A stretch of 64,000 nt of DNA from Algibacter sp. L1A34 (GTDB lineage: Bacteria; Bacteroidota; Bacteroidia; Flavobacteriales; Flavobacteriaceae): NCBI RefSeq assembly GCF_009796805.1, contig NZ_CP047029.1:4574104-4638103 (forward strand), given 5' to 3'. Shown one piece after another: positions 54,575 to 64,000 of this stretch (its first letter is position 1; the number at the start of each line of letters is the position of its first letter). Made by a program: the position numbers and the translations under genes. Under the pieces are notes generated by a model. It did not search any database. It was not told the origin of the DNA and was given only the letters and a program-made list of their open reading frames with translations.

Positions 54575-55492
54575 ATGAAGCGCAGAGATTTTATACAACA
54601 AGCCACAGCTGGAACAGCTTTAGTTACACTTGGCAGCATGGGACTTCAATCGTTTACTACTCTTGGAAAAACATCAAAAATAACTATTCTACATACTAAC
54701 GACGTACATAGCCACATTGATGCTTTTGGCCCAGAAGATGGAAGAAACGCCAACAAAGGCGGTGTAGCTCGAAGAGCAACCTTAGTTGATAGGCTGAGAA
54801 AAGAAAACCCGAACACCTTATTATTAGATGCTGGTGATATTTTTCAAGGCACACCTTACTTTAATTATTATGGGGGTGAATTAGAGTTTAAATTAATGAG
54901 TAAATTAAAATATGATGCCGCTACTATTGGAAATCATGATTTTGATAATGGCATAGACGGCCTATACGCACAATTACCACATGCTGATTTTCCGTTTATT
55001 ACCGCAAATTACGATTTCTCTAACACCGTAATGGATACGCATACCAAACCTTATAAAACATTTATAAAAGATGGTATTAAAATTGGAGTTTTTGGTTTAG
55101 GCATTGAACTTTCTGGCCTAGTAGACAAAGGTATGTTTAAAGAAACAAAGTATTTAGATCCTATTGAAATGAGTCAAGAAATGACACGTATTTTAAAAGA
55201 AGACGAACACTGCGACTTAATTATTTGCCTATCACATTTGGGATATCACTACAAAAACAATCCGAACAAAATAGACGATTTAAAATTAGCTGAAGCCACA
55301 AAAAATATTGATTTAATTATTGGAGGACATACCCATACATTTTTAAAGAAACCTACTATTGTTAAAAATGCTGAAGGAAAAAACACGCTAGTTAACCAAG
55401 TAGGATGCTATGGCATAAACTTAGGGAAAATTGATTTTTATTTTGATTCTGATAAAAACAAATCGGCTAACGGAACCTCTATTATAGTTTAA
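54575..55492 (+). CDS. 5'-nucleotidase-type metallophosphatase (N-terminal domain)
   Basis: 305 residues, calcineurin-like di-metal phosphatase. The leader MKRRDFIQQATAGTALVTLG contains a twin-arginine-like RRDF motif, so export may use Tat. Metal motifs: HTNDVHSHID near 40-49, DAGDIFQG near 85-92, GNHDFDNG near 119-126, SHLGYH near 214-219 and GGHTHTF near 244-250. The C-terminal domain of classical 5'-nucleotidases is missing here and lies in the previous gene instead. Confidence 0.93.
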   Translation: MKRRDFIQQATAGTALVTLGSMGLQSFTTLGKTSKITILHTNDVHSHIDAFGPEDGRNANKGGVARRATLVDRLRKENPNTLLLDAGDIFQGTPYFNYYGGELEFKLMSKLKYDAATIGNHDFDNGIDGLYAQLPHADFPFITANYDFSNTVMDTHTKPYKTFIKDGIKIGVFGLGIELSGLVDKGMFKETKYLDPIEMSQEMTRILKEDEHCDLIICLSHLGYHYKNNPNKIDDLKLAEATKNIDLIIGGHTHTFLKKPTIVKNAEGKNTLVNQVGCYGINLGKIDFYFDSDKNKSANGTSIIV

Positions 55493-55646
55493 TTCCAGAA
55501 ACCCCAACGACACTATAATTTAAAAAAATCTAATAAGAGTAAAATATTTTAGATACCAAGGAAAAAGTTGAACCTATAAATAGCAACTATTAAATCTTTA
55601 GCTACTGGAATTATAAATATTACGGTTTAGATATAAAGCAAAATGA

Positions 55647-56393
55647 TTACTTAAGGCTTAAGTCGGGATAATTGAGATCGTCCCGATGGCTAATATTAGA
55701 TAATTTTGATTGCTCGTAGAAAAAGTAGAAAGCCCCTAAAACCAATGTTGTTGAAAGAAAATTCAATAAACTGCTTTCAGAAATGAAGATATTAGCAACG
55801 TCTATTATTTCGGAAAAAACTAAACATAGAACTCCAAAAAATAAGAAAAGCGATTTTTCATTATCACGATAAAAATAGTTTAATAATGAAATTGCCAACA
55901 CCATTAAAATAACAATATTATATGCATTCTCTAAATAATAATCGATAGACGTACCAACTTCTGGCTTTTCAATGGTGTGTAAAACATAAATTAAATAAGA
56001 GTTCAAAATAGCTAAAATAAATAAATGAATCTTCAAGTTCTTTAATATATATCTAAAATTAATCGACTTACAAATCCTAACAAACAAGATAGTATATGCT
56101 AAAATATACAAGCAATTACCAATGTAATACACGTATTCATAGTAGATAGAGTTTTCATCTAAATAAACAAATTTATCTATAACACCCAATAAATCAGATA
56201 GCCCAAAAAACACTAAGAACAATAAGAACAACTTGTTTTTAGGTTTTACAAAAATTAAATAACGAACAACTACCAATGGCACTATTAGCGACTCAAAATA
56301 AAGTGCTAATTTAGAGTTTCCACTAAATTCGAAAACAACAAATAGCACATAAACCGCCACTATTAATACTACAAAAAATTTTGATTTGTACAT
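55647..56393 (-). CDS. multi-pass membrane protein of unknown function
   Basis: About 248 residues from the ATG 56391-56393 (MYKSKFFVVLIVAV) with seven to eight hydrophobic helices and a short hydrophilic C-terminus. Weak resemblance to YhhN/lysoplasmalogenase-like proteins, not secure. The longer frame to 56435 lies upstream of the -7 box at 56414-56421 and is therefore unlikely. It stands between the 5'-nucleotidase pair and ligA; 76 bases separate it from ligA on the same strand. Confidence 0.75.
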   Translation of the reverse strand: MYKSKFFVVLIVAVYVLFVVFEFSGNSKLALYFESLIVPLVVVRYLIFVKPKNKLFLLFLVFFGLSDLLGVIDKFVYLDENSIYYEYVYYIGNCLYILAYTILFVRICKSINFRYILKNLKIHLFILAILNSYLIYVLHTIEKPEVGTSIDYYLENAYNIVILMVLAISLLNYFYRDNEKSLFLFFGVLCLVFSEIIDVANIFISESSLLNFLSTTLVLGAFYFFYEQSKLSNISHRDDLNYPDLSLK

Positions 56394-56413
56394 ATTTACC
56401 ACTAAAACAGAGG

Positions 56414-56421
56414 CAAATATA
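56414..56421 (-). promoter_or_regulatory. -7 promoter element of the membrane protein gene
   Basis: TATATTTG on the minus strand, 20 bases before the ATG at 56393. Confidence 0.55.
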
Positions 56422-56469
56422 AACAAATAACACAATTAACAGGATTAAAATGCATTTAATCGATATTTA

Positions 56470-58491
<2,022 letters not shown>

Positions 58492-58530
58492 CTAGAATTT
58501 ATTTTTTAGTTGAAAAAAATCTTCCAATTA

Positions 58531-59385
58531 TTAATTAAAAGTTCCTTTTATCATTCTATCTTTTTTGAAAACATCTTGTTTCAATTGAATATTTTTAAAA
58601 TTATTCGACTTTAAAAGCTGAATCATTTCACTACCTAAATATTCATTAATTTCAAAAAACAAAACACCTTTTTCTGTTAAGTTTTTAACTGCGAATTCAG
58701 TTATGGCTTTATAAAATTTTAATGGATCTTCATCATCAACAAACAATGCCAAGTGTGGCTCGTTTTCTAAAACATTCGGTTGCATTAATTGTTTTTCTTT
58801 ATTTCGAACGTATGGCGGATTCGAAACAATAATATCAAATTTAAAATTTTTATCAAATTTAGAATTACAAACCGATAGAATATCTTGATTTATAAATTTA
58901 ATTTCAACTTCGTTTAATTCGGCATTTTGCTTTGCCATTTCCAAAGCTCCTATACTTACATCTAAAGCATACACATTAGCATTTGATAAGTGTTTTGCAA
59001 TAGAAATAGCTATACAACCACTTCCTGTACCAATATCTAAAATATTTATTTTTTCGGTTTTAGATTTCATTTTTAAAACCCAATTCACCAATTCTTCAGT
59101 TTCTGGCCGTGGTATTAAGGTGTTTTCATTAACCTTAAACTCTAAACCGTAAAATTCAGTTTCACCTAATATGTACTGGATAGGTTTTTGATCTTTTAGT
59201 AATTGCAATGCATCTAAAATTAGTGCTTCATTTTCAACCTCCAAGCTAGAATCCATTGCTAAATTCAATCTTGAAATCTTATAATAAGCTTCAATCAACA
59301 TATAAAAAAAACTATCCACTTCCTCTAAAGGGAATAAATTGTCCAATTCTTGATGGAATTTATTTTTAATATCTTTCAACTTCAT
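58531..59385 (-). CDS. prmC: peptide chain release factor N5-glutamine methyltransferase
   Basis: Methylates the GGQ glutamine of release factors using SAM. 284 residues. Motifs: ILDIGTGSGCIAISIAK near 115-131, the NPPY catalytic site in IIVSNPPYVRNKEK near 184-197, and IPRPETEELV near 88-97. Followed by ligA. TAAATTTG ends four bases before the ATG with TTTG 21 bases upstream, a good -33/-7 pair. Confidence 0.95.
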   Translation of the reverse strand: MKLKDIKNKFHQELDNLFPLEEVDSFFYMLIEAYYKISRLNLAMDSSLEVENEALILDALQLLKDQKPIQYILGETEFYGLEFKVNENTLIPRPETEELVNWVLKMKSKTEKINILDIGTGSGCIAISIAKHLSNANVYALDVSIGALEMAKQNAELNEVEIKFINQDILSVCNSKFDKNFKFDIIVSNPPYVRNKEKQLMQPNVLENEPHLALFVDDEDPLKFYKAITEFAVKNLTEKGVLFFEINEYLGSEMIQLLKSNNFKNIQLKQDVFKKDRMIKGTFN

Positions 59386-59389
59386 TTAG

Positions 59390-59422
59390 CAAATTTATAT
59401 TTTTTAGCTACGAATACACAAA
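59390..59422 (-). promoter_or_regulatory. promoter of prmC, leaderless type
   Basis: Minus strand TTTG (59419-59422), 21-base spacer, TAAATTTG (59390-59397), then CTAA and ATG. This is the best-formed of the leaderless candidates. Confidence 0.7.
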
Positions 59423-59488
59423 TTATTATTCAGAAATACAATGTTTAAAAAAGCTTAAAACAGTAAACCAATTAATATCTCATTGTTT

Positions 59489-59980
59489 TTATAAATCCTT
59501 TAACATCCAAACACCACAAGAAAAGTGACCTGTATCACCTAAAGCCCTTTCTAAATGTTTAAACCCATTAATTTCGTAAATATGGATTGCTGCTTTTAAT
59601 TGCGTAGCCGATTCAATATAACACTGCTTATAACCTAATATTTTAGCTGTTTCTAAACATTTTTGAAATAATAGCTTACCATAACCTTTACCTCTAATTT
59701 TTGGAGAAAAGTACATTTTCTGAATTTCACAAACCGAACTTTCAAAATCCTTTAAAGGCTTTACTCCACCGCCACCTAAAATCTCACCATTTACATGAAT
59801 AACAAAATATGCATCGTTTTCATTTTGGTAAGCTTCAAACAATTGTTTAGTTTCTGGGTCGGTATAAGCCGTACCTTCCAACGGGATTTTAAATTCATGA
59901 AAGCACCCACGGATAACTTGTTCCATTTCTGGGTTATCTTCACATCTAATTTCTCGAATAACTATAGTATCTTTGCTCAT
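59489..59980 (-). CDS. GNAT family N-acetyltransferase
   Basis: 163 residues. The acetyl-CoA loop is IQKMYFSPKIRGKGYGKLLF near 87-106 with the R-G-x-G-x-G/A pattern. C-terminal YEINGFKHLERALGDTGHF near 136-154 fits the GNAT fold. Substrate unknown. Divergent from the LEA lipoprotein gene across 53 bases. Confidence 0.9.
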   Translation of the reverse strand: MSKDTIVIREIRCEDNPEMEQVIRGCFHEFKIPLEGTAYTDPETKQLFEAYQNENDAYFVIHVNGEILGGGGVKPLKDFESSVCEIQKMYFSPKIRGKGYGKLLFQKCLETAKILGYKQCYIESATQLKAAIHIYEINGFKHLERALGDTGHFSCGVWMLKDL

Positions 59981-60033
59981 AATTAATCATCTTTTTAGAT
60001 AGGTGAAGATACAGTAAATCATAAATATCATTA

Positions 60034-60489
60034 ATGAAGAAACTCATAATTTTATCAACACTCCTTATCTCATTTTTGAGTTGTACCGTTACAGAAAAAC
60101 CTACTTTCGTTGGTGTACAAAATATTAAAGTTATAGAAAGCACCTCTAGAAACATAACATTTGTGGCCGACGCTTTATTTTTGAACCCAAATGATATTGG
60201 TGGAGAATTGCAAACCGACGGTATTAAGATTTTTGTAAACAATAATGAAATGGGACATGTCTCCGCAGATAATTTTGATGTTCCAGCAAAAAAAGAATTT
60301 ACAATTCCTTTAAAAGCTATTATTCCAACCGATAGTATTTTTAGTAATAAGAATTTAAGCAGTTTACTTGGTAGCTTATTCAGTAAAAAAGTAAAAGTGC
60401 AATATACAGGTGAAATAAATTATAAGGTTTTTGGTTTTTCGCATAGCTATACCGTTAACGAAACTGAAGATGTTAAAATAAAATTATAG
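60034..60489 (+). CDS. LEA type 2 (WHy domain) lipoprotein
   Basis: 151 residues; lipoprotein signal ending in SFLSC (cysteine near 17). The remainder is an LEA-14/WHy-like beta sandwich (VGVQNIKVIESTSRN near 27-41; FVADALFLNPNDIGG near 44-58). Exact role unknown; the family often includes desiccation or stress proteins, but envelope location here is predicted from the lipobox. It ends three bases before ribD and is probably co-transcribed with it. Confidence 0.85.
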   Translation: MKKLIILSTLLISFLSCTVTEKPTFVGVQNIKVIESTSRNITFVADALFLNPNDIGGELQTDGIKIFVNNNEMGHVSADNFDVPAKKEFTIPLKAIIPTDSIFSNKNLSSLLGSLFSKKVKVQYTGEINYKVFGFSHSYTVNETEDVKIKL

Positions 60490-60491
60490 TA

Positions 60492-61544
60492 TTGAACACC
60501 CACGAAACATATATTAAACGTTGTTTAGAAATCGCTAAAAACGGCTTAGGATCAACACAACCAAACCCCATGGTTGGTAGTATTATTGTATTAAACAATA
60601 AAATTATAGGCGAAGGTTTTACCAGTAAATACGGTGGAAATCACGCAGAGGTTAACGCTATTAATTCTGTTAAAGATAAAAGCCTTTTAAAAAAATCTAC
60701 TATTTACGTCACGCTAGAACCTTGCTCGCATTATGGAAAAACGCCACCTTGCAGCGACCTTATTATTAAACACAAAATACAGAAAGTAGTGATTGGCTGC
60801 GTTGACGATTACGAAAAAGTTGCAGGCCAAGGTATTAAAAAGTTAAGAAGTTCTGGCGCCGAAGTTATTGTTGGAGTTTTAGAAAAGGAATGCAAAGCAC
60901 ACCACAAACGGTTCTTTACATTTCATAATAAAAAACGCCCTTATATTATTTTAAAATGGGCACAATCTGCCGATGGATTCATTGCGCCAACAACAAAAAA
61001 CGAACAAAAACCTGTTTGGATTACAAATACCTTTTCCAGACAATTAGTTCATAAATGGCGTACTGAGGAACAAGCTATTTTAGTAGGAACAAATACTGTA
61101 CTAGCAGATAACCCAACACTTACAAGTCGTGATTTTGTTGGTGAAAACCCTATTCGGGTTGTTTTAGATAAAACTAGAAAACTATCAAATAACCTTGCTG
61201 TTTTTAATAATGAAGCCAAGACTATTATCATTTGTGAAAATGATGAACTTAAGCTAACTGAGGTTGAAAACAAGAAACAAGAAACAATCAACTGGAATTT
61301 AAAATCCAAAATTGCACAGCAAATAGCTTCTGTTTTATTCAATAACAACATAAATTCTGTAATTATAGAAGGTGGAGCACAAACACTTCAAACTTTTATA
61401 GATGAAAACCTTTGGGACGAAGCTAGGATTTTTAAAGGAAAAACGCAATTTAAAACAGGCGTGAAAGCACCCAGATTTTCAGGTTGTTTAATTTCCGAAG
61501 AAAACATTTTAACAGATACATTAAAAATTTACAACAATGATTAA
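60492..61544 (+). CDS. ribD: bifunctional riboflavin deaminase/reductase
   Basis: Second and third steps of riboflavin synthesis: deaminates the pyrimidine of 2,5-diamino-6-ribosylamino-pyrimidinone phosphate and reduces the ribosyl chain. 350 residues. The start is a TTG (MNTHETYIKRCLEIA, the usual RibD opening). Zinc deaminase site HAEVNAI near 50-56 and PCSHYGKTPPC near 75-85. The reductase half has KWAQSADGFIAP near 154-165 and IIEGGAQTLQTF near 291-302. Overlaps the HAD gene by eight bases. Confidence 0.96.
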   Translation: MNTHETYIKRCLEIAKNGLGSTQPNPMVGSIIVLNNKIIGEGFTSKYGGNHAEVNAINSVKDKSLLKKSTIYVTLEPCSHYGKTPPCSDLIIKHKIQKVVIGCVDDYEKVAGQGIKKLRSSGAEVIVGVLEKECKAHHKRFFTFHNKKRPYIILKWAQSADGFIAPTTKNEQKPVWITNTFSRQLVHKWRTEEQAILVGTNTVLADNPTLTSRDFVGENPIRVVLDKTRKLSNNLAVFNNEAKTIIICENDELKLTEVENKKQETINWNLKSKIAQQIASVLFNNNINSVIIEGGAQTLQTFIDENLWDEARIFKGKTQFKTGVKAPRFSGCLISEENILTDTLKIYNND

Positions 61545-62148
61545 AACCTTGATTTTCGATTTCGGAAACGTATTTATAAATCTTGATATTGAAGGCGCTG
61601 CAAAATATGCTTTTGAAACTTTAGAAATAGATTCCTTTTCGGAAGAAATGACTGCTTTTAATAGTTTTTATGAGCAAGGGTTAATCTCAACCGATGAGTT
61701 TTTAGAGTTTTATGCCGAAAATTTCCCTAAACTTTCAAAAGAAGAACTTATCTATATATGGAATTACATGTTGAAACATTTTCCTAAAACTAGGTTAGAA
61801 TTCATAAAAGAACTAAAAACTTCATCTAAATACAAACTTATTTTATTGAGTAACACCAATGAGCTTCATATTGACTCAATAAAAGAAAGCATTTCATTTT
61901 TCGAAGAATTTAAAAATTGTTTTGACGCATTTTATCTTTCTCACGAGATTAACTTAAGAAAACCAAATGATGATATTTTTGAGTTCGTTCTAAAAGAAAA
62001 TAATTTAAAGGCCGAGGAATGCCTTTTTATAGACGACAATAAAGATAATATTGAAACTGCCAATAATTTGAATTTTAAAACCTGGCATATTAATCCAGAA
62101 ACTGAAGATGTTTGTACTTTATTTGAAACCAAAAGCAGCTTATTTTAA
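61537..62148 (+). CDS. HAD family hydrolase (phosphatase-like)
   Basis: 203-residue soluble HAD of the haloacid-dehalogenase/epoxide hydrolase N-terminal phosphatase type. Motif I FDFGNVFINLD near 7-17, motif II LLSNTNELH near 104-112 and motif IV in CLFIDDNKDNIETA near 163-176; a helical cap lies between. Phosphosubstrate not known. It overlaps ribD by eight bases and lies six bases before the YigZ gene, so a riboflavin-linked phosphatase is conceivable (the dephosphorylation step in riboflavin synthesis is done by HADs elsewhere), but not shown. Confidence 0.88.
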   Translation: MIKTLIFDFGNVFINLDIEGAAKYAFETLEIDSFSEEMTAFNSFYEQGLISTDEFLEFYAENFPKLSKEELIYIWNYMLKHFPKTRLEFIKELKTSSKYKLILLSNTNELHIDSIKESISFFEEFKNCFDAFYLSHEINLRKPNDDIFEFVLKENNLKAEECLFIDDNKDNIETANNLNFKTWHINPETEDVCTLFETKSSLF

Positions 62149-62154
62149 ATACGT

Positions 62155-62763
62155 TTGATAGAAAAAGATACATATAGAACTATTGATGTAGCTCCAGAGC
62201 CAGTCTTATTCAAAGATAAAAACAGTAAATTTTTCGGCTACACCTTTCCCGTTTTTAATGAAGATGATGTGAAAACTCATTTAGAATTATTAAAAAAGGA
62301 ACATCATTCTGCGCGTCATTGGTGCTATGCTTATCAATTTGGAACAGAAACCATAAGTTATCGTGCAAACGATGATGGCGAACCAAATAATAGTGCAGGC
62401 ATGCCAATTTATGGTCAAATTCAATCCTTCGATGTTACTAACATCTTAATCGTGGTTGTTCGATATTTTGGTGGCGTAAAATTAGGTGTCGGCGGTTTAA
62501 TAAATGCTTATAAAACCACTGCCCTATTAAGTCTTGAAGCATCTAAAATATTAGAAAAAACGATAAACATTGATTATCTAATCACTTTCGATTACAAAAA
62601 CATGAATAAAGTGATGCGAGTAATCAAAGAACGGAACTTAAATATTACCAATCAAAAACTAGAACTAGATTGCCAAATTACAATTTCCGTTCGAAAAAAA
62701 GATTCAGAAGCTGTTTTTGAAACTTTTAATCATCTTTTTGAAATACACATCAAGCAAATTTAA
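62155..62763 (+). CDS. YigZ/IMPACT family protein
   Basis: 202 residues. IMPACT-type N-terminal domain (SKFFGYTFPVFNEDDVKTHL near 24-43; HHSARHWCYAYQFG near 51-64; DDGEPNNSAGMPIYGQIQ near 73-90) and a C-terminal DUF1949 domain. Role unknown; related proteins regulate translation in eukaryotes. It begins with a TTG (LIEKDTY), since the homology starts there and no ATG is nearby. Same-strand run LEA-ribD-HAD-YigZ. Confidence 0.92.
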   Translation: MIEKDTYRTIDVAPEPVLFKDKNSKFFGYTFPVFNEDDVKTHLELLKKEHHSARHWCYAYQFGTETISYRANDDGEPNNSAGMPIYGQIQSFDVTNILIVVVRYFGGVKLGVGGLINAYKTTALLSLEASKILEKTINIDYLITFDYKNMNKVMRVIKERNLNITNQKLELDCQITISVRKKDSEAVFETFNHLFEIHIKQI

Positions 62764-62780
62764 TACGAACATAAAAAAAA

Positions 62781-63185
62781 TTAAGCTTCAAGTATATCTA
62801 AAATATATTGTGGCGCTTTTGTTGGTCGTTTGGTTTTCATGTCTACAAATACCAAAATTGTACTTGCTGTAGATAAAAGTTCTCCTTTCTGATTTGTGAT
62901 TTCATACTCAAATTCTATTTTGGCAGTGGGTCTTTTTTTGAGTTGTGTTTTCACATTAATTAAATCATCATAACCCGCTGGCTTTTTATAATTTACATTC
63001 AAAGAAACGACGGGTAACATAACCCCATTTTCTTCCATAGTTTTATAAGAAACACCAAGTTTACGTAGCCACTCAATACGTCCCATTTCTAAATATAACG
63101 CATAATTCCCGTGATACACAACCCCCATTTGGTCTGTTTCACCGTATCTCACTCTTATTTGTATTTCATCGGATTTCGGAAGCAT
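62781..63185 (-). CDS. YbgC-like acyl-CoA thioesterase
   Basis: Hot-dog fold thioesterase of 134 residues of the 4-hydroxybenzoyl-CoA thioesterase/YbgC group. The catalytic Asp and surrounding motif appear in RVRYGETDQMGVVYHGNYAL near 12-31. Converges on the YigZ gene across 17 bases. The neighbour to the right is dnaA, transcribed divergently. Confidence 0.92.
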   Translation of the reverse strand: MLPKSDEIQIRVRYGETDQMGVVYHGNYALYLEMGRIEWLRKLGVSYKTMEENGVMLPVVSLNVNYKKPAGYDDLINVKTQLKKRPTAKIEFEYEITNQKGELLSTASTILVFVDMKTKRPTKAPQYILDILEA

Positions 63186-63284
63186 ATTTCAATATTTTTT
63201 TGTAGTTTCGACAAGTGCTTAAACTTGAGGAAAAAATTCTAATTATTCAATAGTAAATGATTTTTTTTTTAAGAATTTTGTTCA

Positions 63285-63292
63285 CATCTTTG
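63285..63292 (+). promoter_or_regulatory. weak -7 candidate for dnaA
   Basis: CATCTTTG differs from TAnnTTTG at the first position and would give a leader of about 70 bases. The leader holds a small imperfect hairpin around 63311-63333. Confidence 0.25.
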
Positions 63293-63367
63293 CCGAACGC
63301 AAAATGGAGGGATATGGAAAATTCGTTTTTCATCCATAATAATTAACAAACAACAAGAGTATTTAAA

Positions 63368-64000
63368 ATGAGTATAACTGCGCAAACGGTATGGAATAGT
63401 TGTCTAAAATTCATAAAGGATAATATCCAGCCGCAAGCCTATAAAACATGGTTTGAACCAATAATAGCAGTTAAACTAGCTGATAACGCTTTAAGCATTC
63501 AGGTACCTAGTAAATTCTTTTACGAATGGCTAGAAGAACATTATGTTAAAATATTAAAAGTATCCCTAACTAAAGAATTAGGAGAAAAAGCCAAACTAGT
63601 TTACATTATTAAAATGGAAAACACTTATGGCAATAAACAACCTTTTACCGAAAAAATCCCGAGTTCAAACAGAAGTGGTTTAAAATCACAAGATGTTGAT
63701 ATTCCTTTAAACAATAAAAATCCAGAATTACGTAATCCATTTGTAATTCCAGGAATTAGAAATGTTAAAATTGAATCGCAATTAAACCCAAATTATAGTT
63801 TTGAAAACTTTTTAGAAGGCGACTCTAACCGTTTAGCTAGAAGTGCAGGATTAGCTGTTGCTGCTAAGCCCGGTGGAACATCTTTTAATCCATTATTAAT
63901 CTTTGGAGGTGTTGGTCTAGGTAAAACACATTTAGCGCACGCTATTGGTGTTGATATTAAAGATAAATATCCTGAAAAAACCGTTTTATATATTTCAGCT
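63368..64000 (+). CDS. dnaA: chromosomal replication initiator DnaA, 3' end outside the window
   Basis: Binds DnaA boxes and opens oriC. ATG at 63368 reads MSITAQTVWNSCLKFIKDNI; 211 codons are present. Domain I (about 1-80) with QAYKTWFEPI, a linker, then domain III starting near residue 137 with NYSFENFLEGDSNRLARSA and Walker A FGGVGLGKTHLAHAIG near 180-195. The 3' part including domain IV is beyond the right edge. No DnaA-box cluster is visible upstream, so the origin is probably elsewhere or downstream. Confidence 0.97.
   Translation, partial: MSITAQTVWNSCLKFIKDNIQPQAYKTWFEPIIAVKLADNALSIQVPSKFFYEWLEEHYVKILKVSLTKELGEKAKLVYIIKMENTYGNKQPFTEKIPSSNRSGLKSQDVDIPLNNKNPELRNPFVIPGIRNVKIESQLNPNYSFENFLEGDSNRLARSAGLAVAAKPGGTSFNPLLIFGGVGLGKTHLAHAIGVDIKDKYPEKTVLYISA

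Noticed and set aside
56394..56435. Longer start for the multi-pass membrane protein at 55647
   Set aside because: The added residues come from the -7 box region at 56414-56421, so they are unlikely to be transcribed.
62150..62157. TACGTTTG, a -7 match directly at the YigZ start
   Set aside because: It overlaps the TTG start codon itself and lies inside a tight same-strand run, so it is more likely chance than a promoter.
63278..63286. TTGTTCACA upstream of dnaA as a DnaA box
   Set aside because: It differs from the TTATNCACA consensus and stands alone; no cluster of boxes is visible, so an oriC call is not supported.

Overview
This window is chromosomal DNA from a member of the Flavobacteriaceae (Bacteroidota); the genus cannot be resolved from the sequence. 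The evidence is the strong AT bias, the TAnnTTTG promoter element ahead of many genes, the absence of Shine-Dalgarno sequences, a fused CcsBA, a Bacteroidota-type RpoZ, and families largely confined to the phylum (DUF4835, DUF2911, BatA-type double-membrane domain). Most of the window is housekeeping sequence. No rRNA, tRNA, CRISPR array, prophage or insertion sequence is seen. It opens inside a 1-Cys peroxiredoxin and closes inside dnaA.

Layout. 0-8 kb: peroxiredoxin, fumarase, a decayed outer-membrane-barrel remnant, a DUF2911 protein, CcsBA and a truncated haemoglobin. 8-13 kb: a same-strand run of DUF2520 protein, KdsC-like phosphatase, UbiA prenyltransferase, Maf, MscS channel and CorA. 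13-18.5 kb: an apparent carbohydrate module of exported PIG-L deacetylase, a 36-residue membrane peptide, a sodium:solute symporter and a Gfo/Idh/MocA oxidoreductase. 18.6-24 kb: single genes (lipoprotein, GH88 hydrolase, CAP protein, PdxH). 23-26.5 kb: pyrR-pyrB-unknown-DUF3291-rnz operon. 26.7-34 kb: accessory genes, an M61 peptidase and a glycosyltransferase. 34.4-41.1 kb: BatA protein, a dihydroorotase-like protein without the HxH metal motif, and several reading frames that look broken. 41.2-47 kb: a histidine kinase/response regulator pair, a GT2-YbbR-coaE operon and fabI. 47-53.8 kb: bamD-rpoZ-coaBC-DUF4835-recN and DUF6913-dapA. 53.8-55.5 kb: a 5'-nucleotidase split over two genes. 55.6-63.2 kb: membrane protein, ligA, prmC, GNAT, LEA lipoprotein, ribD, HAD, YigZ and YbgC. 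63.4 kb to the end: dnaA.

Most notable observations: (1) seven genes have a TAnnTTTG-type box ending exactly four bases before the ATG, as expected for leaderless mRNAs; (2) four frame breaks lie within about 4.4 kb (36.28-40.64 kb) while the remaining genes look intact, which points to a sequencing or assembly problem or to local decay; (3) a short membrane-peptide gene is hidden between the PIG-L deacetylase and the symporter; (4) three degenerate copies of an intergenic repeat share the same ends; (5) direct TTAAC repeats lie upstream of the two-component operon. I did not find a clear, entirely new multi-gene system.
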